From Companilactobacillus crustorum JCM 15951 (GTDB taxonomy: Bacteria > Bacillota > Bacilli > Lactobacillales > Lactobacillaceae): a stretch of 64,000 nucleotides of DNA. Below are positions 56,043-64,000 of this stretch, piece after piece. The stretch is from contig NZ_AZDB01000007.1 of assembly GCF_001434585.1 (NCBI RefSeq), positions 17,642 through 81,641 of the forward strand. Direction: 5' to 3'. Both the position numbers and the translations under genes were made by a program. Under the pieces are notes generated by a model. That model saw only the letters and a list, made by a program, of their open reading frames with translations. It was not told the DNA's origin and made no database searches. Each line of letters starts with the position of its first letter. Positions within the stretch are counted from its first letter, which is position 1.

Positions 56043-58760
56043 ATGCGTAAGAAAAAAATGGAACACAGATTAATTAAAAAACGAAGAAAATGGCCGTGGG
56101 TACTGTTAACTCTAGTACTACTAATTCTATTAAGTATTAGTGCTTTTTGGTGGAAGTATGGCTATGAGATAAAAAATACAATTGCTGATGGATATTCTTA
56201 CAGTCAAGTTTTAAAGAAATCTGACTTTCATCCCAAAAATTCGACCGTTATATATGATCGTAACGGTAAAGTTATTAAGAAATTGGCTCAGTCCAGCTCT
56301 AATTACACACCTATTAGCAAGATAAACCCTGATATTCGTAAGGGACTAGTTGCCGTTGAAGATCAACGTTTTTATATTCATCACGGTGTCGATCCTTATG
56401 GTATCCTGCGTTCGACCGTTTCGACAGTGTTACATCGTCGAACTGAAGGTGGATCGACCTTGACGCAACAATTGGTTAAAAATGTTGTTTTACAAGATCA
56501 ATCTCAGAACTTAAATCGAAAACTCAAAGAAATGGTTATTGCCCAACAGTTGGAGAAAAAATTTACTAAGCAACAAATTTTAGAGTTTTATATTAATGAT
56601 GTCTATATGGGCCACGGATCATATGGGTTTAGTGCAGCATCTGATTACTACTTTTCACAGAAACAAAGCAATTTATCAATTGATAAATTAGCTGTGCTAG
56701 TTGGAATACCTAGTAACCCAGTTTATTATGATCCTGTTCAATACCCGGAGCGGACTGTAAAACGCCGCAACATGATTTTATATATCTTTTATCAACGTGG
56801 CTTGATTTCTAAAAAGACCTATCAGACAGCTCGGAAACGTCCACTAGGATTAAAAGTCAATCAACGTAAGTATGATAATGACGTTTCTAATAATTATGCT
56901 TTGAATTATGCCGTTTATAATGCAACTGAAGAGTTGATGAAGTCATCTGGCTTTACGATGCGATATGACTTCAAAGATAAAGCAGACAAGAATGCATATG
57001 ATGCTAGCTATAATCAAGAATATGCACGAGTTAAAGGTGAACTGATGGATGGTGGCTATAAGATTCAAACCACTATTGATATGGATATTCAAAAAAAAAT
57101 CGAAAGTCTCGTCAATGAAACTTATAAATCTTATACAGGTCGAGATGCCAAGGGTAATTTAGAGCCTCAAGTAGCTAGTACAGTTATAGACAATAAAACC
57201 GGCGACGTTATAGCGATAGTTGGTGGGCGAACAACTGAAAACGATCAAAATAATCGAGCGATAAATGGATATCGTCAACCTGGTTCAACTGCTAAGCCTA
57301 TTATTGCTTATGCACCAGCATTTGAACGGGGATATTTGCCTCAGAGTACGGTAATTGACTCAGCAGTCGGAAATCCGGTTATTCACAACTGGTACAGCGG
57401 ATATACAGGTAGTACTACAGTTAGACACGCTCTAGAGAATTCTATTAATACGGTAGCTTATAAACTAGCTACTTCTGATACAAAAGCAAGTTATTATGAT
57501 GATCTTGTTAAAATGGAATTTGCTAATTTGGATCCTGCTCAAAAAGCTGATCCAAGATTGGCTATTGGATCATTCACTTACGGAACAACTACGACTGAGA
57601 TGGCTTCAGCCTACAGTTCATTCTCTCGCGGCGGTCAATTCGTTCATCCAAGTAATTTAACAAGTATTTATGATAGTAGTAACAGCCGGTATATTTATCA
57701 AAATACACATATGAAAAAATCAGTTTATACGAAGAATGCCAGTTATATGATGATCAATACTATGCAATCAGTTATTACAGATGGCCTGGGTAAAACGGCA
57801 GCTTTAGATAATTACAAATATACAGCTGGTAAAACCGGTACGACTGATAATACCAAGGATGCTTATTTTGTAGGAATGACGCCTAACTTTACAATAGCTA
57901 ACTGGACTGGTAACGATCAGCCCTCTAGTTTGACAGATACGGAGCAGTCATTGCCAATGCAAACATTCAAAGCTGAAGGTGAGTATCTGGTTGATCAAAT
58001 GAAGGAAAAGAATAAAGATTTTAAGAAACCAAGTACAGTAACAGTCAATGGTAGTAATTTATCTGTTAATACAAGTAGTGAAAAGCCAAGTATTCAAGAT
58101 GTTATTGATACTAATTTTTCCAAATATAATACAGCTCAAGAAAATAAAAATACTCAGCGTCTTTATAATCTCGATTACCGAATTATCTATCATTTAACTA
58201 AGAAAGAAGAGTTTAAGCGAGAAGATAAAGTACAAAAGGCGATAGATAAATATAATGAGTCTCAGATTACTAAAGAGTCTCAATATAATAAGAAATTAAG
58301 TGAGCTTCAGAAGATTCGTTATTTGAATGCTAATGTTAAACGTCAAAGTGCCAAAGTTAAATTTAATAAACAAATATTAGAAATGCAAAAAGATCTTAAT
58401 ATGAGTCAGGCCATGTTCCAAGCCGCCAAAGATAATAAGAAGGTGGCGCAATATGAGTCTGAAAGGGAATCTATTGAATCCCAGAGAGCTCAAAAACGAC
58501 AAGCAATGGTTGATAAGTTAATGCCACAATATAATTCGCAATTGCAGAAAGTAAAGAGCGCTTATAAGAATAATGATTCCGATAAAGAGGATCAAAAGCA
58601 AAAATTAGTCGATATTATGAATGAGATTAGAAGCTATGGTGGGACTGTGCCAGATGTAAAAATTGATGCTAATGGTAATTCAAGTAGCTCTTCTAGTTCC
58701 AGTTCATCAAGTTCCAGCTCTTCGAATACTAGTTCAACATCGTCTTCTGATGATGATTAA
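56043..58760 (+). CDS. pbp1A: Bifunctional penicillin-binding protein PBP1A
   Basis: A 905-residue class A PBP that polymerises and crosslinks peptidoglycan. It has a very basic cytoplasmic start and one transmembrane helix (about 19-38). The GT51 transglycosylase domain has VAVEDQRFYIHHGVD (Glu about 104) and RTEGGSTLTQQLVKN. The transpeptidase has SxxK in GSTAKP (Ser about 414), SxN in ENSINTVAY (about 476) and KTGT in AGKTGTTDN (about 595). After residue about 660 comes a 200-residue Lys/Gln/Glu-rich coiled-coil region, then a Ser-rich tail (about 880-902) ending DDD. The start is 9 bases after the upstream gene with a GGGGC site. Confidence 0.95.
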   Translation: MRKKKMEHRLIKKRRKWPWVLLTLVLLILLSISAFWWKYGYEIKNTIADGYSYSQVLKKSDFHPKNSTVIYDRNGKVIKKLAQSSSNYTPISKINPDIRKGLVAVEDQRFYIHHGVDPYGILRSTVSTVLHRRTEGGSTLTQQLVKNVVLQDQSQNLNRKLKEMVIAQQLEKKFTKQQILEFYINDVYMGHGSYGFSAASDYYFSQKQSNLSIDKLAVLVGIPSNPVYYDPVQYPERTVKRRNMILYIFYQRGLISKKTYQTARKRPLGLKVNQRKYDNDVSNNYALNYAVYNATEELMKSSGFTMRYDFKDKADKNAYDASYNQEYARVKGELMDGGYKIQTTIDMDIQKKIESLVNETYKSYTGRDAKGNLEPQVASTVIDNKTGDVIAIVGGRTTENDQNNRAINGYRQPGSTAKPIIAYAPAFERGYLPQSTVIDSAVGNPVIHNWYSGYTGSTTVRHALENSINTVAYKLATSDTKASYYDDLVKMEFANLDPAQKADPRLAIGSFTYGTTTTEMASAYSSFSRGGQFVHPSNLTSIYDSSNSRYIYQNTHMKKSVYTKNASYMMINTMQSVITDGLGKTAALDNYKYTAGKTGTTDNTKDAYFVGMTPNFTIANWTGNDQPSSLTDTEQSLPMQTFKAEGEYLVDQMKEKNKDFKKPSTVTVNGSNLSVNTSSEKPSIQDVIDTNFSKYNTAQENKNTQRLYNLDYRIIYHLTKKEEFKREDKVQKAIDKYNESQITKESQYNKKLSELQKIRYLNANVKRQSAKVKFNKQILEMQKDLNMSQAMFQAAKDNKKVAQYESERESIESQRAQKRQAMVDKLMPQYNSQLQKVKSAYKNNDSDKEDQKQKLVDIMNEIRSYGGTVPDVKIDANGNSSSSSSSSSSSSSSSNTSSTSSSDDD

Positions 58761-58770
58761 TTTAATAAAA

Positions 58771-58949
58771 ATACGGGTGTTTGGTTAAAATATAAGGATG
58801 CCGTCTTCCACAAAAATCACAATTTGGCTGGAACGCTGTAGACACGACTTGGAGCCCTGCGGTCTTCAAGCTCGGTCTTGTACTAAGTGGGAAACCCACT
58901 AAGTACAATTTTACAGCTGAGCCAATTGTGATTTTTGCTCCGGACTAGA
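58771..58949. repeat. Structured repeat element, copy A (inverted relative to copy B)
   Basis: The element is homologous to 59093-59277 in reverse complement. Read on the minus strand: TAGTCCGGAGC; outer stem 17 bp (58936-58920 with 58829-58812, one bulge); CA; inner stem GCTGTA/TACAGC; AAA; 14-bp hairpin with a three-base loop (58878-58908); a hairpin holding GCTTGAAGAC (58871-58862); GTTCC; then GTGGAAGACGGCAT (58811-58798) and TTTTAACCAAACACCCGT. The stems differ from copy B in sequence but keep pairing. It lies directly after pbp1A, before the shared terminator. Confidence 0.75.
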
Positions 58950-58974
58950 TTAACGGTGGAATTTTATTAATATT

Positions 58975-59023
58975 AAAAAAAGCTCAAATGACTATTTATA
59001 TTAAGTCATTTGAGCTTTTTTTA
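58975..59023. terminator. Bidirectional terminator shared by pbp1A and the APC permease
   Basis: aaaaaaagctcaaatgact and agtcatttgagcttttttt form a long perfect stem (12 GC-containing pairs plus A/T arms) around an AT loop. It lies midway between the two repeat copies. Confidence 0.92.
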
Positions 59024-59092
59024 TATTTTGAAGTTGATGTAAATGAATTACCCTTATTGAAAATTTAAAAATCAAATCATTCAATAATTATT

Positions 59093-59277
59093 TAGTCTGC
59101 AACGGAGCTAGGATGGTCTCAGTGGTGAAATTTTTCTTAATGTGGAACACATTTAGAAAAAGCTGGAGCTTGAAGACTGAAGGAATCGCCAAGAGGCTTC
59201 AAGTCCGGCCACCACGTTCCAGACCATTCCTAGCGTAGTGGAAGACGGCAATGTTTTAACCAAACATCTGTATTTTT
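59093..59277. repeat. Structured repeat element, copy B
   Basis: Read on the plus strand: TAGTCTGCAACGGAGC; outer stem GCTAGGATGGTCT (59107-59119) with AGACCATTCCTAGC (59221-59234), one bulge; CA; inner stem GTGGTG/CACCAC; AAA; 14-bp hairpin with a GAA loop (59131-59161); GAGCTTGAAGAC...CTTCAAGTC hairpin; GTTCC; then GTGGAAGACGGCAA (59238-59251) and TTTTAACCAAACATCTGTATTTTT. The same order and joints occur in copy A on the other strand. Confidence 0.75.
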
Positions 59278-59308
59278 TGAATTACTTATCGTGCAGAGAA
59301 TAAATAAT

Positions 59309-60757
59309 CTAAATTTCGTCTGTATTAGTACGTTTGGCAATAGCTGGTAAAATCAATCCTAAAGCAATTAATGCTAATGGGGTAATGATATTAAGCGCTA
59401 ATTGGAACCACCATGATGATGGATCTTGAGCCATATTCATCTTTGGTACCATACCTAAGATACATGCAAAGGCAGTTAATAGAAAAGCCCAAAGACCGAA
59501 ACCAATGCCGACATATCTGTTTTTAACAAACATATAATCGGATTTATATTTATCGAGTTGTTTAGTTAGCATCATATATGCTAGGAATACCCAGAGGTAA
59601 CGCATTGGCATAACGATGGAATTAAGATTCAATAACCAATTATAAAGATCATTCATTCCATTGATACCAAGTGCTGGAACGATAATTAAAATAGAAACAA
59701 GAACAGCAGTCATTTTGTAACCATTGATAGCAATACCACGTTTGTTTTTCTTCAACAAAGCTTTAGGGATGTATTTTTTATCTGCATCGCCTAAAAGCAT
59801 ACGTAAAGGTGCATCGATAGAAATAGCTAATGCAGCGGCAGAAGCTATTGTATTAGTAATTGCAAACGCCCAAACGAATAGGTTCCCAACATGGAAACTA
59901 TTGCCTAAGAATTGGAATGCTTGGTAAGCACCATTAGCCATCAAATCGGCTGGAATATGATTTGAATTAACAATCATACCAATGGCAAATGAACCTAGAA
60001 TTGCTGAAACAGCAACCATAACAGCCAAAATGATCATGCCTAGTGGAAATTCCTTAGATGCATTCTTTGTCTTATTAACATATGGCGAGATTTTTTCCGA
60101 ACCACCAACAGCGAAAACTAACATTGAAATCGTAGTAAAGTATTGGAAGTCAAATTTAGGAATGTATGTATGAATATCGCCCATATTTGGTGTAGCGATT
60201 TGAACATGAGTGATAAATGGAGCACTGACACCTAAAATAATGAAAAGCATCGACATAGTAAACATTGCGATACCAGCAATACTACCCAAATTATTCAAAG
60301 TAGTTGTACCTTTGCTGGCTAGCCAAACGAAGGCTAAGAAAATAAGTAAGCTGGCACCCTGAACGACAAGAGGCGAAGCTGTTTTAATGAAAGAACCATT
60401 CCCCTTGAACAACCAGCTTAAACTAACCATGATGATTTGTGGCTTTTGAGCAAGATAAGGAACATGAACAACCCAATAAGTCCAAGCAGCAAAGTAAGCT
60501 AGCTTATTATTGGAAAGAGCTTTGACCCAAGAACTAACTCCCCCACCTGCTTCTTGAAAGGCTGATCCTAATTGTCCCACCATTAAAGTGTATGGAACAA
60601 AGTATAAGATCATGATTAAAATCCATGATGTTACAACAGCAAGACCTTGGTTGGCAAAGTTGTTGATAACATTATTAAGACCCCAAACAGTGGCAAAGCC
60701 TAGAAGAGCAATGTTCCACCATCTAAACGTCTTAGCATTATTATTTACATCTGACAT
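59309..60757 (-). CDS. APC-superfamily amino acid transporter (glutamate:GABA-antiporter-like)
   Basis: A 482-residue membrane protein with about 12 helices. RWWNIALLGFATVWGLNNVINNF at residues about 12-34 is the unwound first helix of APC transporters, and it matches the AGA/GadC-like branch, in which FAVGGSEKISPYVNKTKNASKEFPLG near residue 220 is another conserved block. It probably exchanges or takes up an amino acid; the substrate cannot be named. ATG 60757 has a perfect AGGAGG site. Its transcript ends at the bidirectional terminator after passing repeat copy B. Confidence 0.88.
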   Translation of the reverse strand: MSDVNNNAKTFRWWNIALLGFATVWGLNNVINNFANQGLAVVTSWILIMILYFVPYTLMVGQLGSAFQEAGGGVSSWVKALSNNKLAYFAAWTYWVVHVPYLAQKPQIIMVSLSWLFKGNGSFIKTASPLVVQGASLLIFLAFVWLASKGTTTLNNLGSIAGIAMFTMSMLFIILGVSAPFITHVQIATPNMGDIHTYIPKFDFQYFTTISMLVFAVGGSEKISPYVNKTKNASKEFPLGMIILAVMVAVSAILGSFAIGMIVNSNHIPADLMANGAYQAFQFLGNSFHVGNLFVWAFAITNTIASAAALAISIDAPLRMLLGDADKKYIPKALLKKNKRGIAINGYKMTAVLVSILIIVPALGINGMNDLYNWLLNLNSIVMPMRYLWVFLAYMMLTKQLDKYKSDYMFVKNRYVGIGFGLWAFLLTAFACILGMVPKMNMAQDPSSWWFQLALNIITPLALIALGLILPAIAKRTNTDEI

Positions 60758-60967
60758 TTTTAAATCCTCCTACGAAGGTGATTATACAGGAAATATACAA
60801 TTAAAACTTCTAAATAATGAGATAGTTTTTTTTATATGTTTGACATTATATTTTAGTAAATTTTTTTCAATAAAATTGACAGATTATGTCAGAAATTTAT
60901 AATTTAGAAATACGGCTATTAAAAAAGAAAATTTTTAATCCTGGTAATTAAGCTGTATAATTGCAAT

Positions 60968-61012
60968 CTATCTACTATAATAGTTTATTGAGAAACTGTT
61001 TATTGTAGATAG
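60968..61012. promoter_or_regulatory. Nested dyad upstream of the LCP gene
   Basis: CTATCTAC (60968-60975) and GTAGATAG (61005-61012) enclose a TATAAT (60976-60981) and an inner AGTTT/AAACT pair. It ends 22 bases before the start codon. It may be an operator over the promoter or a 5'-UTR hairpin. The rest of 60758-61033 is AT-rich without other visible features. Confidence 0.4.
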
Positions 61013-61033
61013 CAAATTAATCGGAGTTTATTT

Positions 61034-62191
61034 ATGGATAATAATAATAGAAACAATATGTCCAGAGAGCATAGGCAAAGAACTCGAAACAATGCCTTAG
61101 CTTCTGAAAATAATGGAAAGATTAAGCGTCCATTTTTAAAGATCATCGGATTAGTATTTTTGGTGATGATTTTTGTTATGGGAGCTTATGGTTTTAGATT
61201 ATATGCTCAAGCCCAGAATTCTTTAGGCAAGACTTATAAAGCTTTAGATGGCAAAACGGTCTCAACAAGAATCAGTGACAAGAAGCCAGTTTCAATATTA
61301 TTATTAGGTGTTGATACAACTGATAATGGTGTCAGAGATACTGAAACAGATTATCATGGTAATTCAGATACAATGATTGTCGTAACGGTCAATCCTAAAA
61401 CCAACAAAACTACTATGATGTCTGTACCAAGAGATTCCATGGCTCAAATTTGGAAGAGTAGTACTAAGAATACAAAGAAAATCCAAAAAATTAATTCAGC
61501 TTATAATATCGGTAACGAAGAGGCCGCAGTGGCAACTACCGAGAAATTTTTAAACATACCAATTCAATATTATGTTAAGGTTGACTTTAATTCTTTGAAA
61601 CAAATTGTTAACGCAGTTGGTGGAGTTGATGTTAAGGTACCATTTAGCTTTTCTTACGGTGATACCGGTGAAAAAGAATCACACTTTACCAAGGGTAAGA
61701 TGCATTTAAACGGGAAACAAGCGCTTGATTACTCAAGAATGCGTTATGAAGATCCGCAAGGCGACTATGGACGTCAATTGAGACAGCGTCAAATCATAAC
61801 TGCTATTATTAAGAGTGCTGCCAGTGCCAAAACATTTACGCACTATCAAAAGGTGCTAGATAGTATTTCTAGTTCGATGACAACCAACTTAAGTTTTAAC
61901 GATATGCAATCGATGTTCCTTAATTATCGTGGTGCTTCTAAAGATATTGGTTCTGACCATGTTCAAGGCTACGGTTCAATGATAGATGGCTCATCGTATG
62001 AAGTTATTCCAACTAAAGAGTTGCAACGAGCATCTAATAAGCTTAGAAAGCAATTAGGATTATCAGAAGAAGAGTTAGATAATGAAGAAACAAGATTAAA
62101 TACATTGAATGAAGACAGAGGTTTCTCATTTAAGAGTGAAGACCAAAACCAAAACTATACAATCTTTACAAGAGACCAAACGTCTGAATAA
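61034..62191 (+). CDS. LCP-family (LytR-CpsA-Psr) cell-wall polymer ligase
   Basis: A 385-residue membrane enzyme that attaches teichoic acids or polysaccharides from undecaprenyl carriers to peptidoglycan. It has a basic cytoplasmic tail (residues 1-33), one transmembrane helix (about 34-56) and an outer LCP domain: ILLLGVDTTD, NSDTMIVVTVNPKTNKTTMMSVPRDS (about 110-140), then DFNSLKQIVNAVGGVDVKVP and GKQALDYSRMRYEDPQGDYGRQLRQRQII (about 230-260) with the conserved Arg residues that bind the pyrophosphate lipid. A polar tail follows. It ends with a terminator. Confidence 0.93.
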   Translation: MDNNNRNNMSREHRQRTRNNALASENNGKIKRPFLKIIGLVFLVMIFVMGAYGFRLYAQAQNSLGKTYKALDGKTVSTRISDKKPVSILLLGVDTTDNGVRDTETDYHGNSDTMIVVTVNPKTNKTTMMSVPRDSMAQIWKSSTKNTKKIQKINSAYNIGNEEAAVATTEKFLNIPIQYYVKVDFNSLKQIVNAVGGVDVKVPFSFSYGDTGEKESHFTKGKMHLNGKQALDYSRMRYEDPQGDYGRQLRQRQIITAIIKSAASAKTFTHYQKVLDSISSSMTTNLSFNDMQSMFLNYRGASKDIGSDHVQGYGSMIDGSSYEVIPTKELQRASNKLRKQLGLSEEELDNEETRLNTLNEDRGFSFKSEDQNQNYTIFTRDQTSE

Positions 62192-62200
62192 GAATTTGAT

Positions 62201-62233
62201 AAAGACTGAGACAATAGTTTCAGTCTTTTCTTA
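62201..62233 (+). terminator. Terminator after the LCP gene
   Basis: aaagactgagac and gtttcagtcttt with a four-base loop and TTTTCTT. Confidence 0.85.
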
Positions 62234-62252
62234 TGTATAAAGGGAGATAAAT

Positions 62253-63797
62253 ATGAGTGTTTTAGAAGTACATGATCTGACACAACAATTTTTAGATAAG
62301 AAATTGTATGATTCAGCGGATCTACAGGTTAATAAAGAAGATCATTTAGGAATAATTGGTCAAAATGGTGTTGGTAAGTCGACCTTCATTAAAATTTTGA
62401 CTGGTCAAATTGAACCTGACGAAGGAAAAATTACTTGGAAGAAACATTTAACAATTGGTTACTTGGATCAACAAGCTAAATTAGCACCAGGGATGTCGAT
62501 TTATGAGTATTTAAAAACAGCTTTTTCAAAATTATATGAAACAAGCGATAAGTTAAACGAGATTTACATGAATAATCCGACAGATGAGGATCTTGAAAAG
62601 GCTGGAAAGCTTCAAGAAATCTTGGATGCCAACGATTTTTATGAATTAGATACTAAGATTCAACAAGTTGCCACTGGTTTGGGACTAGATGCAATTGGAT
62701 ATGACCATGACGTTTCCAAACTTAGTGGAGGTCAACGTTCAAAGATTATTTTGGCTAAAATTTTACTAGAGCAACCAGATATGATCCTCTTAGATGAGCC
62801 TACTAATTACCTAGATACTAATCACATCGATTGGCTAGCTGATTACCTAAATGATTTTAGGGGTGCCTTTATTGTAATTTCCCATGATTATAATTTTTTG
62901 GACCGTATTATTAACTGTGTGGCTGATTTTGAGTTTGGTAAAATCACTAAGTATACAGGTTCTTTGAAGCAAGCATTAAAACAAAAGGCTGCTAATAAAG
63001 AGACTTATATGAAGGCTTATGTTAAACAACAGGAACAAATTTCTAAAACTAAGGCCTATATTAGAAAGTTTAAGGCCGGTTCTCGTTCTAAGAGTGCTAA
63101 GAGTAGAGAAAAGCAATTAGCTCACATGGATGTTCTAACACCTCCAGGGAATAAGACTGCTGCAAGCTTTGGCTTTCCATATGTAGAAGTACCAAGTTCA
63201 CGAATGCTATTAGAAGTTAACGACCTAAAAGTAGGATATGAAGGCAAAGCTCTATTTGATAAGGCTTTGAATTTCTCTATAGTTAGTGGAGAAAAGATGG
63301 TCATTAAAGGGTTCAATGGTATTGGTAAATCTACCTTGATCAAGACGCTCCTAGGCATAATTAAACCTATTGAGGGTAATTTTGACTTCTCAGAGACAGT
63401 TAAGATTGGTTACTTTAAGCAGGATCTGATTTGGAAGAATAACCTCGAGAGTCCTTTCCAATACATCAGTGATGAGCACCCTGATAAAGATGGCAAGGAA
63501 GTCAGACGTGTTTTAGCTAGAACAGGATTAACTAATCAACAGATCATGTCCTCTCTAAGATCTCTGTCCGGTGGGGAGCAAACTAAAGTTAAAATTGCTG
63601 ATTTGATGTTTGATAATACAAACTTCCTATTTATGGATGAGCCTACTAATCATTTAGACGATGAGAGTAAAGCTGCATTGCGTAAAGGGCTAAAAAACTA
63701 TGATGGATCAATGATTCTAGTTACCCATGAGGAAGATTTTTATAGTAGTGACTGGATTGATAAGGTCCTAGATATTGAAAAGATCAAAGAAAATTGA
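62253..63797 (+). CDS. ABC-F family ATPase (YkpA/YbiT-like)
   Basis: A 514-residue soluble twin-ABC protein without membrane segments, of the ribosome-associated ABC-F class. Walker A motifs GQNGVGKST (about 35) and GFNGIGKST (about 353), signatures KLSGGQRSK (about 157) and SLSGGEQTKV, and Walker B LLDEPTNYLD and FMDEPTNHLD are all present. The inter-domain linker (about 240-300) has the charged KQQEQISKTKAYIRKFKAGS pattern that reaches the ribosomal P/E site. Its size and linker fit YkpA/YbiT translation factors rather than long resistance types. An AAAGGGAG site precedes the ATG. Confidence 0.92.
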   Translation: MSVLEVHDLTQQFLDKKLYDSADLQVNKEDHLGIIGQNGVGKSTFIKILTGQIEPDEGKITWKKHLTIGYLDQQAKLAPGMSIYEYLKTAFSKLYETSDKLNEIYMNNPTDEDLEKAGKLQEILDANDFYELDTKIQQVATGLGLDAIGYDHDVSKLSGGQRSKIILAKILLEQPDMILLDEPTNYLDTNHIDWLADYLNDFRGAFIVISHDYNFLDRIINCVADFEFGKITKYTGSLKQALKQKAANKETYMKAYVKQQEQISKTKAYIRKFKAGSRSKSAKSREKQLAHMDVLTPPGNKTAASFGFPYVEVPSSRMLLEVNDLKVGYEGKALFDKALNFSIVSGEKMVIKGFNGIGKSTLIKTLLGIIKPIEGNFDFSETVKIGYFKQDLIWKNNLESPFQYISDEHPDKDGKEVRRVLARTGLTNQQIMSSLRSLSGGEQTKVKIADLMFDNTNFLFMDEPTNHLDDESKAALRKGLKNYDGSMILVTHEEDFYSSDWIDKVLDIEKIKEN

Positions 63798-63825
63798 TTA
63801 TTTTCAAAAAAATATGAAAAAGTAC

Positions 63826-63854
63826 TTGCATTGGTTTACCATAAACGGTAAGAT
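63826..63854 (+). promoter_or_regulatory. Promoter P1, probable rRNA operon promoter
   Basis: TTGCAT, 17 bases, TAAGAT, followed by a CTGTTG...CAACAG hairpin at 63860-63882. No coding frame follows within the window. Confidence 0.55.
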
Positions 63855-63941
63855 ATTACCTGTTGTCACGAGAGATCAACAGCATCAACGGATTAGCAAT
63901 GATATTGCTAATATGTTGAATTAATTAATTAAAATAAGTTC

Positions 63942-63970
63942 TTGACAAAACGTTTTGAACTTGTTATGAT
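63942..63970 (+). promoter_or_regulatory. Promoter P2, probable rRNA operon promoter
   Basis: A perfect TTGACA, 17 bases, TATGAT, followed by the perfect hairpin GTTGTCTC-GT-GAGACAAC (63977-63994). Two stacked strong promoters, each followed by a GTTGTC-type hairpin, fit an rrn leader near the origin; the 16S gene would begin beyond base 64000. Confidence 0.6.
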
Positions 63971-64000
63971 TATTAAGTTGTCTCGTGAGACAACACCTAA

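Overview
The window is visibly AT-rich, low-GC Gram-positive chromosome. Gene content (WxL-type surface protein, Kup, NDH-2, GdpP, LCP protein, Gram-positive PBP1A, DUF1003, DUF3278) and the order rpmH-dnaA-dnaN-yaaA-recF-gyrB-gyrA-rpsF-ssb-rpsR-gdpP-rplI-dnaB-purA point to a member of the Lactobacillaceae. A Companilactobacillus-like species is my best guess, made from gene order and content without any database search.

Layout. The origin of replication lies near 35.2-37.2 kb, with DnaA boxes on both sides of dnaA. Leftward of it run rpmH, rnpA, yidC, mnmE and mnmG on the minus strand. Rightward run the replication and gyrase genes, the S6-SSB-S18 operon, an XRE/DUF3278 pair, gdpP-rplI-dnaB, purA, an NmrA/Rrf2 pair, a PBP1A cell-wall block, an LCP protein and an ABC-F ATPase. 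Genes close to the origin are co-oriented with replication. A perfect parS site (44931-44946) and a near-parS site (20853-20868) lie on either side of the origin. Two stacked strong promoters with hairpins at the right edge look like the start of an rRNA operon lying beyond the window.

The left 30 kb is more accessory: a partial ackA, a coiled-coil protein, a GtrB/CsbB-type glycosyltransferase, a TetR/antiporter pair, NDH-2, a frameshifted DUF1003 gene, an L-type-lectin WxL surface protein, Amt, Kup, a PncA-like hydrolase, an alpha/beta hydrolase whose nucleophile position is Gly, nagB with a NagR-like operator, a DXS-like transketolase behind a MerR-type promoter, an APC permease, a UvrA paralogue, and a five-gene PotABCD-like transporter plus adenine deaminase operon preceded by an inverted pair of PurBox-like sequences.

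The most interesting unexplained signals are non-coding. (1) Two inverted copies of a roughly 180-bp element (58771-58949 and 59093-59277) lie around a shared bidirectional terminator. They keep the same nested-stem architecture and short conserved joints while nearly every stem sequence has changed on both sides, which is covariation-like. (2) A compact free-standing RNA candidate (about 20706 to 20597, minus strand) has its own promoter, an H-type pseudoknot fold and a 14-bp terminator hairpin. (3) The dxs-like gene has a promoter with a 19-bp spacer filled by a MerR/SoxR-type dyad, and its product departs from usual DXS motifs. (4) PurBox-like sites suggest that a polyamine-type ABC importer has been recruited to purine uptake.
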